Shown: positions 14,700 to 27,850, numbered from the stretch's first letter. The stretch: 64,000 nt of DNA from Hydractinia symbiolongicarpus (GCF_029227915.1 NC_079876.1:26075828-26139827), one strand, 5' to 3'. The notes: generated from the letters alone by a model not told the origin. Numbers and translations: made by a program.

Positions 14700-15030
14700 G
14701 GAGAAGATAGATAGATAGATGTGCATATTTTACATGGCTAGCCTCACAAATATCAATTTCCAGGAGATTCCTAGAGTTTTTAATGCTCTTTTTCGAGCTA
14801 CGCAGACCCAATTAGGGCCTGCGCTCTACTAGACAACTCTCGGCAACATCCAATGGCCCACAAAATGTGCCATCTCCCCAATTTCCCTCACATGGCTTGG
14901 GTTAACCTGGGGCTATGGTAACATTCACTTGCCCATGTTGAATCACCATAAAGAGTTAATCGAACCCTGATTTCCACACAGAGTACTAGAGCTAGGGACT
15001 GAAGGACCTCACTTTATCTAAAGGCCCCGT
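14700..15030 (-). repeat. SINE family 3 copy
   Basis: Shares long blocks with 18690-19000: GCATATTTT-CATGGCT, ACGCAGACCCAA, ACATGGCTTGGGTTAACC and GGGCTAT-GTAACATT. In the other copy the minus strand ends in a tRNA-like head, so this copy is also read on the minus strand, with a weak B box (ATCGAACCCTGATT on plus). Confidence 0.65.
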
Positions 15031-15854
15031 CTTTTTGCCTGCCACACAATTGGTCACAATTGTTAAGGCAAATAGGCTTACCGTAAAAATTTAAACATTC
15101 AAAAAGGTCTATATAAGATCTATACAATAATTTTTGCATAAGAGGTCTGGGGATTAAAAACAGCAAGCGTCCACGATGAAACTCTTGTCCCTATACTGGA
15201 ATATATTTTCCAGTTAGCTTGGAGCCTATCTGACTGTAGCTAGCTAGCTGTATCTGGTAGTTTTTATTGTCTGCTTATTAAAATGCATGTAAAATGTCTA
15301 ATTCTGGACCTCCTACTACAAATTTAAAATAAAATTAACATCCCTGCAAGAAATAAACAAACAAACAAACAAAAACAGCAAAAGGACAGGTACGTTCAAA
15401 TAAATTGGCTTTAAAAGATAAGAAATTATCTTCCAAGACAATATTTTACACTAAGATATATACAATAAATCTCATTCTTTATTTCCATCAATAACTATTT
15501 AGGTATATTTCGTAATATGACAGACCGTCATAATAAAAAAATCCCATCAAGTGTCACCGCATTAGGATTCCCGTAAAGTATGCAAATTCACCACACTAAC
15601 ATAGATATATGTTTTTGATTTTAATAGTTTTTTGCTTACACATGCCTGACCACGGCTTCATTTGAATTTGTCATAAATTCTTCACTCTTCTTCGCTGGGT
15701 ATGTATTGATAAATACCACAAAACGATGTTTTAATTATCATTCTATTGACGATTTCTGGGAAGAATCTGCTAAGGAAAACCGGTTTGAACGGACGGAATA
15801 ACGTTGAAAATTTTTAAAAAAAATAATTTTGGTATAGGTAACTTTGTCCCAAGT

Positions 15855-15942
15855 AAGACCATCACAAGTGACACAAAGAATTAACCTAACCTAATACAAA
15901 TTAGGTTAGGTTAATTCTGGGAGCCTTAATCTGTGTTACTTG
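15855..15942. repeat. Palindromic element with TTAGGTTAGGTTAA core
   Basis: An uninterrupted inverted repeat (AGAATTAACCTAACCTAA then, after TACAAA, its reverse complement) lies at 15877-15918. Weaker outer arms CAAGTGACACA and TGTGTTACTTG extend it. It looks like a short fold-back element. Confidence 0.7.
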
Positions 15943-16288
15943 AGAAAATGCAATCTTTATCTGTGTTCGTTTAATTTTAATTTAATTTTAAAAAGCAAAT
16001 TGATGAACCAATTTTGCTTGCAATTTGCGAGAATGCTTCGCAACCTTTTTTTAATTTCCATTTGAGAGAAGGAATCACGCACTTCTCGCCCCGTGCAAGT
16101 TTATCGCACGTTGGAGGAAACGTTGGAGCCTCACAATTCACAATTTTTTTTATAAAAGTCATGTCTTAAAACAACAAAACAAAAGTGGCCGAAACGTTGT
16201 CTGGTTAAAAGAGAAAGGGCCAAGAAACTAAACTTGTTTCAAATAAAATATATACCCAGCTCTTATTTAATATCATCGCAAATTTGAG

Positions 16289-19200
16289 ATGTATTTTGAT
16301 TTATCAGATAGCCATAGAAAGGAGGTGTTTGTGAAAATAGAATCACTCAAGAATTCTGGTGTTTTTTCTGATGTAAAACTTCTTGTTGGAAACAGAGAAA
16401 TAACTGCTCATAAACTACTTCTCGCATCATCAGTCCCCTATTTTTATTCCATGTTTTCACATGACTTAATAGAACGTAAACAAGACGTTATTAAAATAAA
16501 GGACATGGATCCTGAAGCAGTAGAAACTATAATAAATTTTGTATATACTTCAAAGATAATCGTGAATCAAAAGAATGTACAAAGTCTTTTACATGTAGCC
16601 ACTATCCTTCAGGTTAAATTGATTCAAGACAAGTGTTGTGAGTTTCTTGAAAAACAGTTGGATCCCGCAAACTGTTTAGGCATATATGCATTTTCGGAGA
16701 GTCATGGTTGCTTGAATCTCAAGGAAAAATCAAAATATTATTGCAATCGCCACTTTTGTGAAGTTGTAAAAGAAGAGGAATTTCTATGTTTACCTTTTGA
16801 AAGAGTGAGATGGTTCCTAGATCAAAATGATCTGTGCGTGCGATCAGAGAGTGAGGTATCTTTCTGTTTTTAATTAAAAAGAATATTCTCATTGTGTCTG
16901 TCCTTTGATGGTACTTGTGAGAACCAAATTGTAGGAGGGAGAAAACACCAAATTTTAGACAATTATACCACCTATTTCAGTTTATCAGAATTTAAGTTTA
17001 TATCGAAATGTTTTTTTTTTTAAATTTTAGACCAATATTTTGGTCACTTAAACCACATTTAAAAAAATATGAAGAATTAAAAAAAATTAAAAAGAATTTT
17101 TCACAGTTTTTTGAAATATATTTCAGGCAGCCTGGAAGATTTTTTGTATGTTGAAAGGTCATTGATGACCATTTGACCATCAAAATCATGACCATCAATA
17201 TATAACTTTGTAATTTTTTGTTATCCTTTTTTCTACATGCCATCCAATTAATTTCTTATTAATACCTCAATCATTAAATAGTGGCTTTATTTTGTTAATG
17301 GGGCTTATTATAAATCTCATTGCTGTTCAACTCTGCTCCAAACCTTCAAAAATTACCCACTATGTCACCCAAAATAAACTTGCATTATAGACAGGTTTGC
17401 CTGGATATATTTTTAGAACTTTAAGGGGATTTATGTAGCAAATTAACATTTTCTTATTAATATACATGCTAAAAGGTAAGTTGATTTAGATAACCTTTTT
17501 GTGTCACAAGATGAGCTTTATTAAGAAGAGGGTGGGGTTTTTCAGGTGAAAGACCATTTCCCCAAGATACCACGCCTCACATGATGTTTCGACATTCTTA
17601 CATATACATAGAAAAGGACCTTTTACTCAAGAATATTTACGTATGCAATAAAACATTACTTTTTCTTTCTCTGTGCAGGTGTTCAATGCTGCTATTTCAT
17701 GGATTCAACATAATTTTACTGAAAGAAGAGATAAAATACCGCAGTTGTTACCACATGTCAGGTTGCAGTTATTATCTCAGACATTTCTTACATCACAATT
17801 AAAAAGCAACCATGTTATTTCTAATGATTTACTCTCAATAAAATTATTATCTGCAGCTTTAAAGGTAAGTTTTGTAAAGTATATAAATGATTTTTTGACA
17901 TATAACATCCTTTACAATTTTTATAACTTTGCAACCTTTATAATTTACTCAAAGTTTTTGTCATATTTGAGACAAATATTGTAACGCGACCCAGGGCCTT
18001 AGACATTGGTATATCGATTTTGCATACATCACAAAATCACAAAATAGATGGATGCAGTTATGATATGATTGATTTGAAAAATGCTTTATTTCTATGTCTT
18101 TGGATACTTTAAGGGGATTGAACCTATAGAACAGACCTAAATTTTACCAATTAAGTTTATTTAAGAGAAAGACGGAAAAATCCCCTAATCTTTAAGTTGT
18201 GGCCATTGTTTTAATTTACAATCTTTGTACACTCCTTCGATAAGAAAATGTATATCCTATAACTTTAAATCTGTTATGGAATTTTGATGTCATCTAATTT
18301 TGATATATTTTACCTTATTTTTATGGATAAATAGAAATCAGTTCTACTTTTAGGATGTTCAAGAAGGTTGTGTATCCGTTAAAAAACGCATGCCGGCTGG
18401 AAACACTGTTATATTTTGTATGGGCGGATACAACAAAAAATCATTTGCTTCACATGAATATTTGAACCCTGAAACAAGGGACTGGATTAGATTAGGAACG
18501 ATGCCAAAGCCAAAAAGTGGAGCTGGTGCAGTGTTTGTGGGTGAGTTTATAGGCGAAGATGGTGTAGTGTTCTCAGACCATTTGGAACTATCTAATTTCT
18601 TAATTACTTTAATTGGCAAAAACAATACGATAGTCTTCACAAATTTCGCAAACATTATTCCTGCAAAGTATTTAGATATATGTGCATATTTTGCATGGCT
18701 GACCTTACAAATATCAAGAGATATACCCTGTCTATTGTTTCCAGGAGAGGTCATGGCTTATATCGGGAGTTCCAGAGTATTTAATGCTCATTTTAAGTTA
18801 CGCAGACCCAAATAGGGTCCGCGCTCTACCAGACAACTCCCTGCAACATCCATCCATCTCCCCAATGTTTCTTACATGGCTTGGGTTAACCCAGGGCTAT
18901 AGTAACATTGCCTGGTCCATATTAAATCTCTGTCAAAGGGAATCAAACCGTGGTCTCCCGCACAAAGTGCAAGAGTTATAACCACTAAGCTACGGCGCCA
19001 CAAATCATCAGATCGTTAGATCGTCAATTTGCGAAAATTAACCCAGCTTGGGTTTTCAAGATTTTTTATACCATTTTTGGTAACTGACCTTAACCTTTTT
19101 TAGCAATAAAGAAGAAGAAGAAAAAAATTTGAAAAGAAATAGTCGGTTCTTGTATCCTTTTTTGCGACAAATTTGATCTTTCCACTATTCCTCTATAATA

Positions 19201-20990
19201 ATGAGTTTACTTTTATTTCTAATTTATTTATTTATTAATCACTTAAAAATTAATCCGCGCTAAATTTTTCATCACACTGATTGTTTTTTTTTTACCTCTT
19301 AAAAGTTCTAGTTTAGGCTTTTTATTATTGCGGTATAGTATACCAAGAGATTTTATTTTGACACTAGGTGGTTTGCTGTATCTTGTTGGTGGCAGAACAA
19401 ACTCCTCTTGTGAGAAATTAGATTCGATCACATCTGTAGAAACATACGACCCGTTTTCCAACAAATGGAGCAATATAGCTAAATTGAGTGCAACACGACA
19501 CCGTTTGGGCGTCACTGCCTTAGATGGCGTTATATATGCAGTGGGCGGGAGCGATGGAACTGTATGCTTAAATACAGTGGAGAAGTATGATGCAGAAAAT
19601 GATATTTGGAATCCAGTGGCTTCCATGAGCGCTCGTCGAATGGGTGAGAAGAGAAAATTTGCCATATTTGCGATAACACTCATCAGCTAAAATTGTGAAA
19701 AGTTACTCTTTCTTTGCGAAAAAAAACTTTGAATACAGCAAAAAAAGTTAAACAATTCATTAAAAAAAATACGCACTTACTTAAGCGAGCACTCTACGCC
19801 ACACTCTTCAGGATTTGGGGTATCTCTTGCAGTATTATATCAGTATTAAGATAATTTCAGGTTCTTGAAACATGTTTTGCAAAATAGACTTCAGTTGTGG
19901 ATTAACTTATAAGAGCTTCGTATTTATTTTAGGAGTAGGCGTGGCAGTTTTGGAGGGCTTGTTGTATGCTGTGGGAGGCTTTGACTCTGAAAACAGACTT
20001 CGCACTGCAGAATGTTATTGTCCTGTCACAGATAAATGGAAGAATATCGCACCCATGAATACAACAAGAAGCGGTGCAGGTGTGGTTGCGTTAAACGGGT
20101 AAGCTGCTGCTGACAAATTCATGACCGAACACGGAAACTTTCTAGTTAAGCCTTAGTGAAAACCGAGAACCCGGGTAAACTTAAGGAAATCGGAAAAATT
20201 CTGGGAATTTTGCAAAATCTCAACTTTTGTTAGATGCTTTTGATGATAATGAGAGATATCTGAAATAAACCAAAAAAATATAAATTGCTTAAAAAGCATG
20301 TTTTCCTACATATTTATTGTCTGTGACACAAGAAAAAAAATTACAGTCAACTCGCAGCAATACACGCTAAATACACTGTTCTTAGTACTCGCAAAATTAA
20401 TGCGTGTAAAATAAACAGTTTTAGTACTCGCAAAATAAATGCGTGTAAAATAAAAAGTTTTAACTACACGCAAAAATTAATGCGTGCAAAATCAACAGTT
20501 TTAGTACTCCCAAAAATTAATGCGTGCAAAATAAACAGTTTTTAGTCCTTGCAAAAATAAGTAACTTGAACTTTCAGTAACTTAACTGTTTTCTTGGTCC
20601 CTGAGAGGTTTCAGTTATCGATAGTTTACTTTATAGCCTGCTTACATTTAGACATTTTAAAACTACTCTATTTCTATTTATCCTTTCTTTTTTAGTCACG
20701 TGTACGCACTAGGAGGATACAACGGCGTGGCACAATTAAACAGCGTTGAACGATATTGTCCTTTGGAAGACAAGTGGACCATGATCACACCTATGAACGA
20801 ACATCGAAGCGCACTAAGCGTTGCCATAGTTTCCAACAAAATTTATGCCCTGGGTGGGTATAACGGTGAAAGGTTTCTAGACAGTGTGGAGGTGTACGAA
20901 CCAGAAATTGGTGAATGGCAGGTGATCGATTCAATGCCGGAAGCTAGAAGCGGGGCTGGTGTTGCCGTGGGTGTGATGCCTGTTATATAG
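16289..20990 (+). CDS. KEAP1: KEAP1-type BTB-BACK-Kelch substrate adaptor
   Basis: KEAP1 links the CUL3 ubiquitin ligase to NRF2 and acts as an electrophile and oxidant sensor in the cytoplasm. Exons: 16289-16855, 17679-17864, 18354-18540, 19368-19643, 19933-20098, 20696-20990; every phase matches and the product is 558 residues. BTB spans about 14-120, BACK about 125-250, and six Kelch blades about 265-555, each with the GG doublet. KEAP1-specific landmarks are [18 protein letters not shown] at the first splice and RSGAGVAV at the end. Matched from memory to human numbering, the NRF2-binding pocket residues Y334, S363, R380, N382, R415, R483, S508, Y525, Q530, S555, Y572 and S602 all have identical counterparts. 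The sensor cysteines do not: C151 aligns with Asn96 and C273 with Ser242, and C288 has no counterpart, with Cys257 the only nearby cysteine. The protein lacks the long N- and C-terminal extensions of human KEAP1. Intron 3 holds a SINE. Confidence 0.92.
18690..19000 (-). repeat. SINE family 3 copy in KEAP1 intron 3
   Basis: On the minus strand the right end is a tRNA-like head with A box TAGCTTAGTGGTTA and B box GGTTTGATTCCC. The body matches 14700-15030. It lies between KEAP1 exons 3 and 4, in the opposite orientation to the gene. Confidence 0.75.
20385..20570. repeat. About 40-bp tandem repeat in KEAP1 intron 5
   Basis: Four to five diverged copies of a unit close to CAGTTTTAGTACTCGCAAAA followed by TTAATGCGTGTAAAATAAA. 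Each copy contains the short complementary words CGCA and TGCG. Confidence 0.8.
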
Positions 20991-22177
20991 TGTACATAAC
21001 CCAGTGCTGGTTTAAAATGGGCATGTGTGACCAGGATAACATGCCTTTTCCTTGCATATATGCTGAGGAATCATACTATGTGGTTTCTTAAAACTTTGTA
21101 ACATAACCTTTGAGGTTCTTGTTGGAATATAGAATAAGGTAAAAAAAATACGAGGTCATTGTTAAACTTTGGAGGAAAGAAATACAGAAAAACAATAGAA
21201 AAACGGTTGATCTGAACATATGGAGTCCATCATCTGAAGCAGTTTATTAGTCCTTCTGACAGGTTCTCTTTCTTTTGGGAGATCGTGTTCCTTCGTAAAT
21301 CCTTGTCGACCACTTTGTTTCCATTGCTTTTGTTTTATACCCTTTTTCTGGTGCTGTTTGAAGTATTTCTCTTAATAAAATTTCTGGCGTACTTTAAGAA
21401 TTTTTTGTGTTTATTTATTGCTGTATGTATGATACGTATTTTTATAAGTCAGTATTTTTATTGCATTTTCCATTAGTAATAATTATTCTTATCATTCCCA
21501 GATACCTTTTTGCCTGGGAAGCTTTGCCCTTGAATGATCCCAACCAACTGACACAAGAAATTTCTTATGTGCACGTGTTTTGATAACAAGCAACATAAGG
21601 GAAGTAATTTTTACTGGAGGGTAAATCTCTTTAAAAGTAGATAAGTATATTGCATCTGCGTTATTACATATGTTAAATATGAAAGCAAATTATATTGAAA
21701 TATATATTGGAATACTGAGCTGAAAACTGAAGCAATAGCTACAACACGAACAAAAACACTGGAGCTGTTCTGAGCAACATTAACTTGTGACCACCAGCGA
21801 TATTTCATAGAGAGGATATCTTAAAGGGAAGCAGTTGAACTATCCGGATCGAGGTGCAAAAAATAAGTACGTAAGAGAGTGAAAAAAAAGTATATTTCCG
21901 ATATTTTATCCCCAAAAGCGAGTGATTAATCTTCGAAGTGATTTTAATGCATCAAATGAGACAGTTGAAAGGTTTGTATGTGCATTTATTCCAAAAGAAA
22001 GAAAGCGGGTTTCAACCTCGTTCCCACTGTTTTTTTTCTCTTAAGTAATTATACGTATCATATTTACTACCAACACGTTCAGGAAACATACGTGCGAGGT
22101 AACTCTTTTAATATGTAAAACCATCCTATGGCGAATAATGAAAATCGACGCAGTGCATTGATACGATAGCGACTTAT

Positions 22178-22286
22178 GTCAACCTCGTTTCCAGGTCTCT
22201 TTTTTTTCTTTCTGATAATTTCGGATTCTTCTCGCCGTCCGAGATTGTCAGAAAAAGAAAAAGAGCCCTGGGGTCGAGGTTGCGAC
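22178..22286. mobile_element. Palindromic CAACCTCG miniature element, copy 1
   Basis: Begins GTCAACCTCGTTTCCAGG and ends CCTGGGGTCGAGGTTGCGAC, with complementary arms extending through CTTTTTCTTTCTGA. It belongs to a family also seen at 27366, 29060, 39680, 39789 and 40435. Non-coding. Confidence 0.75.
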
Positions 22287-22589
22287 TAAGGTATGTTTCC
22301 TTAAAATAGTCAGGAACTTCGTCAGCATCTCTGGTGTACCTATCCATCTAGTTATTCCTAATCCACTTACATTTCTGCATTTTCAGCGTCTTGTGATGGT
22401 ACGAAAGCAACAGCAGCTAACATACGAAGGTGTAAGAAAAATGCGGCGTCAGTATCGCGCTGTTCTTGCAATCCAGATTCGAAGATAAATGGCTAAAACA
22501 AACAGAAACTTATGATCCTGAGAGAACATTTCAAATCGCATTAGTGGAAAATTTTCAGGGTTAGCGCAATTATGCTGTCGGAATAAGTT

Positions 22590-22745
22590 GAAGGCAAACA
22601 TCTAGGGAAAAATTAACGGGGGATAATTATCAGGGGGTTTTTTTCTAGTTTTTTTAGGGTTATTATCCAGAGGGTATTTATCGAGGAGGATTAGCGGGGG
22701 CGTATTATTATACGGGGGGCGATTATCCAGGGTGGGAATTGTCCT
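22590..22745. repeat. Degenerate G-rich tandem repeat
   Basis: Six to eight loose copies of a 20-25 bp unit of the form GGGGGATTATTATCCAGG (variants include GATAATTATCAGGGGG, GGTTATTATCCAGAGG and GGCGATTATCCAGGG). The copies are too diverged to fix an exact period by eye. Confidence 0.6.
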
Positions 22746-23889
22746 GTCATCCCATTTTAAAATCACCTTTGTGTAAATAGTAGAAATGACTGTAGATTTA
22801 ATTACCGTCCAATTTATTGTAGTTTAAGTGAAACACCAGTAACAAAGTAATGTTCACTTAATTTCCCAAGGGGACGGGACGAGGTTGTAGCGCCCCCAGC
22901 AACTAATTTCAAGGGTGTTTGATGCTTTCAAGATTAAAGTTTATGGACTCTACAGCTTTGGCTGGATTCATTGACATAGTACTAAACATTGTAATAATTT
23001 GCGAGAATAAAATTTAAGAGAATATTAGAACAGAAAATCCATTGGTGAAGGAATTTCACACCTTTTTTATCAGAAATTATTACTCTCAAGTTGAATATAA
23101 GCACAGTTAAACAATCGAACTACACACAAAACTCCTTCAACGCGCTATAGATATAAGCTCACTAACCTAAATTCACAGTTATACTTAAAATATCTACGGT
23201 GGGTGGGAAGCCCTGACACTTCTCTCTAATGTCGAAACAAAAGAATAATTTTACTGTGAATATGTATGATTGATTCTTAGTTAATTAGGAGAAAATTATG
23301 GAACAAATTTTCCGACAAGTTCTCGTTTTTCAAGAAAATAATAACTTCACTCAGCGAGTTATTAACCAATCAGGAAAAAAATATCAGCTTTTTGCACGCT
23401 TTTTCAGCCAATCAGAGAAAAATATCAGCAACTGATAAGTAAGTAAAAATTTAAGTTTCTCGGTAGAAAACAAAACTATTAGCATATATTTCGTGTAGAT
23501 TAGCTACTCACAGTGCGAGAAAAACTCCAACCTTATGATAACTAGTGTTAATTAAGAAAGAAATTTTTTATCATTCCTTATTACATTTTAACTATTGTTT
23601 GTTGGTATTTTAACTCTTATCCCCTTATGAAAGAAACTACTGTTTTAATATTACTTAATGATATATATCTTCTTAAAATCAATTATTTTACAATCACAAA
23701 TATATATTAAACCAGGTATTTACAAACTAACAAACAAACAAACAAAATTAAGGACAAATAAGTCGACGAGCTGACGAACGAAAAAATAAATGGACATTTT
23801 TGATTTCTTTAGTCATTTCTTTCTTTTACCTCTTGAAGAGCATGTAGCTGCATCTCGTTGTTATAAGCTGCTCTCGTGTTTGTTTCTGG

Positions 23890-24100
23890 TCGCATATCAT
23901 CATCATCATCATTCTCGGCTTAACGTCCGTTTTCCATGTTAGCATGGGTTAGACGGGGTATATTAATGACCCTCTTCCAATCTGATCTAGACTATGTTAG
24001 ATCTAAACTCAACTTCCTCTGTATCAATTCTGTCCTTATAAAGATGAATTGTCCCAACATCGGCATATCCCTATCTGTAGGTGTATTCAACGACCAATAA
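23890..24100 (+). repeat. ATC-repeat-headed SINE-like element
   Basis: ATCATCATCATCATCATTC is followed by CGGCTTAACGTCCGTTTTCC and ATGTTAGCATGGGTTAGACG. This word combination is familiar from invertebrate interspersed repeats. The end is approximate. Confidence 0.55.
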
Positions 24101-25386
24101 AAACGGTTGCGTTTTTGTGTTTGTTTTATCGAACAATTAATGCAGATATTTGTAATCCTGGCCTGGACTTACCAACCAACATATGCTCGTTTGGGTTACA
24201 TAATTAAAAAAAAAGAGACAAAAGACGTTGGGGACGAGTTTGGCCTAGAGCAACATTTTTGCACGCGTTGCCTAATATGAAACATTTTTTTGCAATTTCT
24301 TCGCCTACGACGGTGCTTATATAAGAAGTTTGTATGCATTATATCCAGGGGAAGAAAAAACTTGATGTTCATATCATTAATCTTGAATCCACTGAAGACT
24401 ACAAAATCCACCACTTTATTTTATCGCTATAATTTCACATTCAAGATTCGTTTTAGTGGACACGAGTTGATGTCTAACGCTAGGAAAATTGGTCGAGTTA
24501 ACGAATGTTCGAGTTATCCCAATTAGTCGGAGTTTTTTATAAGAAAAGTGATAACGAAAGTTTAAGGGACCCAAAAAAATGGTTTGAGATAATGAAAGTT
24601 ATCTGGTGTTTGAGTTACAAGGAGGTAAATCTTTTTCCGCAGAAATTTTTTCGAAGAAAATCTAAGCATGCGCAGTGATAGCTTACGACGTATATTATGC
24701 TCGTTGGAAATTATAAGTTAAAATCGCCCATCACTTTTTTAAAACTTGATATGTGTTATTCTGCAAAATTGCCATGCATGGCGTATTGCATGCATTGCAA
24801 ATAAAAGCCGGCCGGTTTTAAAATAATTAGCCGCGGCAACTTGCTTTCAAAATATCCCTCAAATGCGCCGTAAATGCGTATTAGATGCGCTTCTTCTTTT
24901 CGCTTAGCTTTCAAACTTTCGGATTAAAAATTTATAATACCTTTTTTTAAAAAAAACTGAGGTCACTCGAATCTCCATACATATTGCATCTTTTTGTTTT
25001 TTTTAAATAATTTACATCTGACACAAACCTTTTCGCGTTTAGAGCCAAAGGTGGGGCATGCTCAGTGAAATTGACATTCTATTGTAAACATGTTAAACTT
25101 TCGAACGTTTTCTCACCGCGCAAAATATAATAGGTTGCTTTGTTTCCATGTACATTTCGTACGGCAATTAACTAATAATCGAACTTTGTTTACTTCGTAT
25201 GTGATTTAACCTCTCTAGCATGAAGAATGTTACGCTTCGATAACCTCACATTGCGCATGCGTGGTTTTACAATATATGATATGTTTGAAGGAATTTAAAA
25301 AACAAGAAACTTTAGGTTGTTTCATCATTATCGATTTAACTCTTTCCTTAGTTTGTATTAGTTCTTTACAATAAAAAAAGATAGCC

Positions 25387-25473
25387 ATGTATGAAAAACA
25401 GGCATTCGAATCGGATGACTATCAAGTCCTTAAAAATATTCGGCAGCGTCTCGAACTTGATTTACAAAGAGAG
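25387..25473 (+). CDS. Candidate first coding exon of the polo-like kinase gene
   Basis: ATG in the context GATAGCCATG opens 29 codons (start MYEKQAFESDDY, end ELDLQRE) that run straight into a good donor, GAG|GTATGT, in phase 0. The kinase exon whose acceptor is at 31387 also enters in phase 0, and its first codons read IEKLQLRR. Joining them would give a short charged, helix-like N-terminus. The intron would be about 5.9 kb. No family match supports the peptide, so it could instead begin an unrelated transcript. Confidence 0.4.
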
Positions 25474-27365
25474 GTATGTATTGTTTTAGTTGAAAATATT
25501 TTAAATATTTATGTTTTACAGTACGTTACGTTACTAGCTATTTATTTATTGGCTACCTAACCGTCTAGAATTACCTGGATGGAAATTATGTAGCGTCATT
25601 ATCATTATTTAACATCGGGTTCTCATTGCTAATGAATTGAACACTGGTGTAGTATAAAGTTACTGCAATTAAAAACACAAGAAGAACGCAAAAGTTTTTA
25701 TCCAAAAAATTGCTAAGAATACTCGATTCTTAATACTTTACACCTTCGAAAGAATGATAATGCATTGAGATAATTTAACGTGTTTTTTGGACGCAAGAAA
25801 GCAAAGACAGTGACGAAGTAGCTACTATTTAAACTAGGTAATTCGCGCGAAGTCAGCATCCAGAGTGATATAGTATAGTTGTTGGAATGTTTGGAAACCG
25901 AATTCACTACCTTCTATACGGAAACAAGCACTTTTCGTTAGGTGAAGTTCTGAAATAAAACTAGAGACTTGTTAGCAACGTAATAAAATTGAACAAAATT
26001 CTTTGCGGATGATTGACTACAGCAGATGAGAACTTAGTAACAGCCAGCTGAGAAAGTTGATCTTCAGGAGAGAGAAATAGTTCTTCTCCCTGCTTTCGTC
26101 TAGTCTTCTCATCTGTTAGCTTTCTCAGAACGCTTTGGTTTATCTCAAAAGAACTCTGGGGACAAAAATAGTTATTCTCAGTATCAATCTACTTAGTCCC
26201 CAGTATTTTGTAAATCCTAGACAAAACTTCTTTCTTTATAATGAACGGCTTTGTAATTATATAAAAATTAAAATGATTCTCACACTCTATACTTTCAATT
26301 AATCTCTCTTTCTTTCCACTTTTCCAATGAGGTTATTATTAATTTTCTTATTAAGAATGGCTCCGACAGATTGTTCTAACACTTTCATAATAAAGCCTAA
26401 TGACTTTCTACTTGCACACGAACTACTGAATAACAAAAAAAATTGTTTCCACGAATAAAAAACACTTGAAAACCAACAAAACACCATGTGTTGATCGCAA
26501 AATATGAACAAAGAAGCCACGTGGAAGAGATTGAATAGGCCACAAAATCAAAATTATCGTATATTTTCGACTGTAATGTAGTTGTCTTTAAAACACGAAA
26601 GTTGTGGTACGAAATTCACGTAAATTTCGTTTTTGCGTTCAATGTGAGAATGTGTGATAGACTTAAAACGCAAGATGAAAGTACACAAATAAAGACAAAT
26701 CCTACTAAAAAGGTATTTGTACCTAAATATTTGTGTTGTTCTATATAAAGTACGGTTTTTCAATACTTTAAAAATTCAGATGCATTTAGCCAAAAAAGAG
26801 CTCTTGTTATATTGTAAGAGGTATATAAAATAAACGCTGTGCTATCGTAAAGGGCGTTTAAAGAAACATTTCTATCAATTGCTTCCACCATGAGGCAAGC
26901 ACCAATGAAATTGTCGAATCAACTTCAACTCCACTATTAGCATAGAAATAGCCTTAACACAAATCATACGGTTTCAGAAACGACAGGTCTTAACATCTGA
27001 TTAAATTTAAATTTACATCTTGTATAAGTTTGGGTGTAGTAGTTAATCATATTAGATTCTGGTTAATCATTTAAAAATTAAGTTTAAAATAAAAATTAAC
27101 CAGAATCTCTGTCAAAATCCGATCTTTTCTATGAAAAGAATCCGTTTTGAACATGTCGTCAATATAAAGCAATGGTTTACGTCTACCGGGATTTCAATGC
27201 GAATTAATTTCCACCAAGTTGTTATTTCGACACGACTTCGTCACCAGGACGATATAATTTTTATTACAACTCAAAATTGGATAGGCTCAGGGCAAACATT
27301 GCCTTTCATTTCCTAAAAGAAATTGAAGTAACAGTAATGTCCAATTAAAGGTTAAAAAAATACCT

Positions 27366-27449
27366 GAAACCTCGTTTTCAAAGTTTTTTGGTCTCTTAAT
27401 AGCAACGGCCCTATGTAGCGTATGAAAAGGGCCTGAAAACGAGGTTGAA
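27366..27449. mobile_element. Palindromic CAACCTCG miniature element, copy 2
   Basis: Starts GAAACCTCGTTTTC and ends GAAAACGAGGTTGAAA. AAATAC lies on both sides, possibly a remnant of a target duplication. Confidence 0.6.
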
Positions 27450-27584
27450 ATACGATGAAGCAATATATGAGACATTACAATGTAATGATTGTTAAAAATC
27501 TCTATCAGTGTATAACCAAACTGTAGCCTATGCTTTGATTTACAACAGACGTTGATAGCTAGCTACAAAAAACGTTGGTTCACA

Positions 27585-27692
27585 ATGTGTGTAGTGTGTG
27601 CAAGCTTTGATGGTATGGGCTATAATATGAGACGAACAATGAAGAGATTCCAAGAGGAAGAGCTGAAAGCATGTAGCACAATCACACAAATT
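27585..27692 (+). CDS. Candidate alternative first coding exon of the polo-like kinase gene
   Basis: An ATG opens exactly 36 codons ending at a strong donor (ATT|GTAAGT) in phase 0, compatible with the 31387 acceptor. Internal ATGs at codons 11 and 15 keep the frame. The encoded peptide is acidic and basic mixed (contains KRFQEEELKA) with no known domain. It lacks a pyrimidine tract upstream, which favours a first exon over an internal one. It may be chance. Confidence 0.25.
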
Positions 27693-27850
27693 GTAAGTTC
27701 AAAAACTGCATACCTTATGTAAACAACGTTTGGATAAATGTGTGTCTTTATTTATAGAAATCTGAGACTGCACTGTCACTTAGTATGCGAGTGTTTATAT
27801 CTGAAATGCTGCATTTAAAAATCATTGCTGAACACCTTTTAAATTGCAGA

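Larger units (their letters stand above)
11424..16288. other. Intergenic region between divergent FCHO and KEAP1 starts
   Basis: No convincing coding exon was found on either strand. The stretch is AT-rich and contains a family-3 SINE (14700-15030) and a palindrome (15855-15942). It must hold the promoters of both flanking genes, which point away from each other, but I could not pick a defined TATA box or enhancer. ORFs of 60-75 codons here lack splice-site or family support. Confidence 0.6.
20991..25386. other. Spacer after KEAP1
   Basis: Begins with the KEAP1 3' untranslated region; an AATAAA at 21374-21379 is the first plausible polyadenylation signal. The remainder holds an inverted-repeat element (22178-22286), a degenerate G-rich tandem repeat (22590-22745) and an ATC-rich SINE-like repeat (23890-24100). 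I found no coding exon with splice-site support. Confidence 0.55.
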
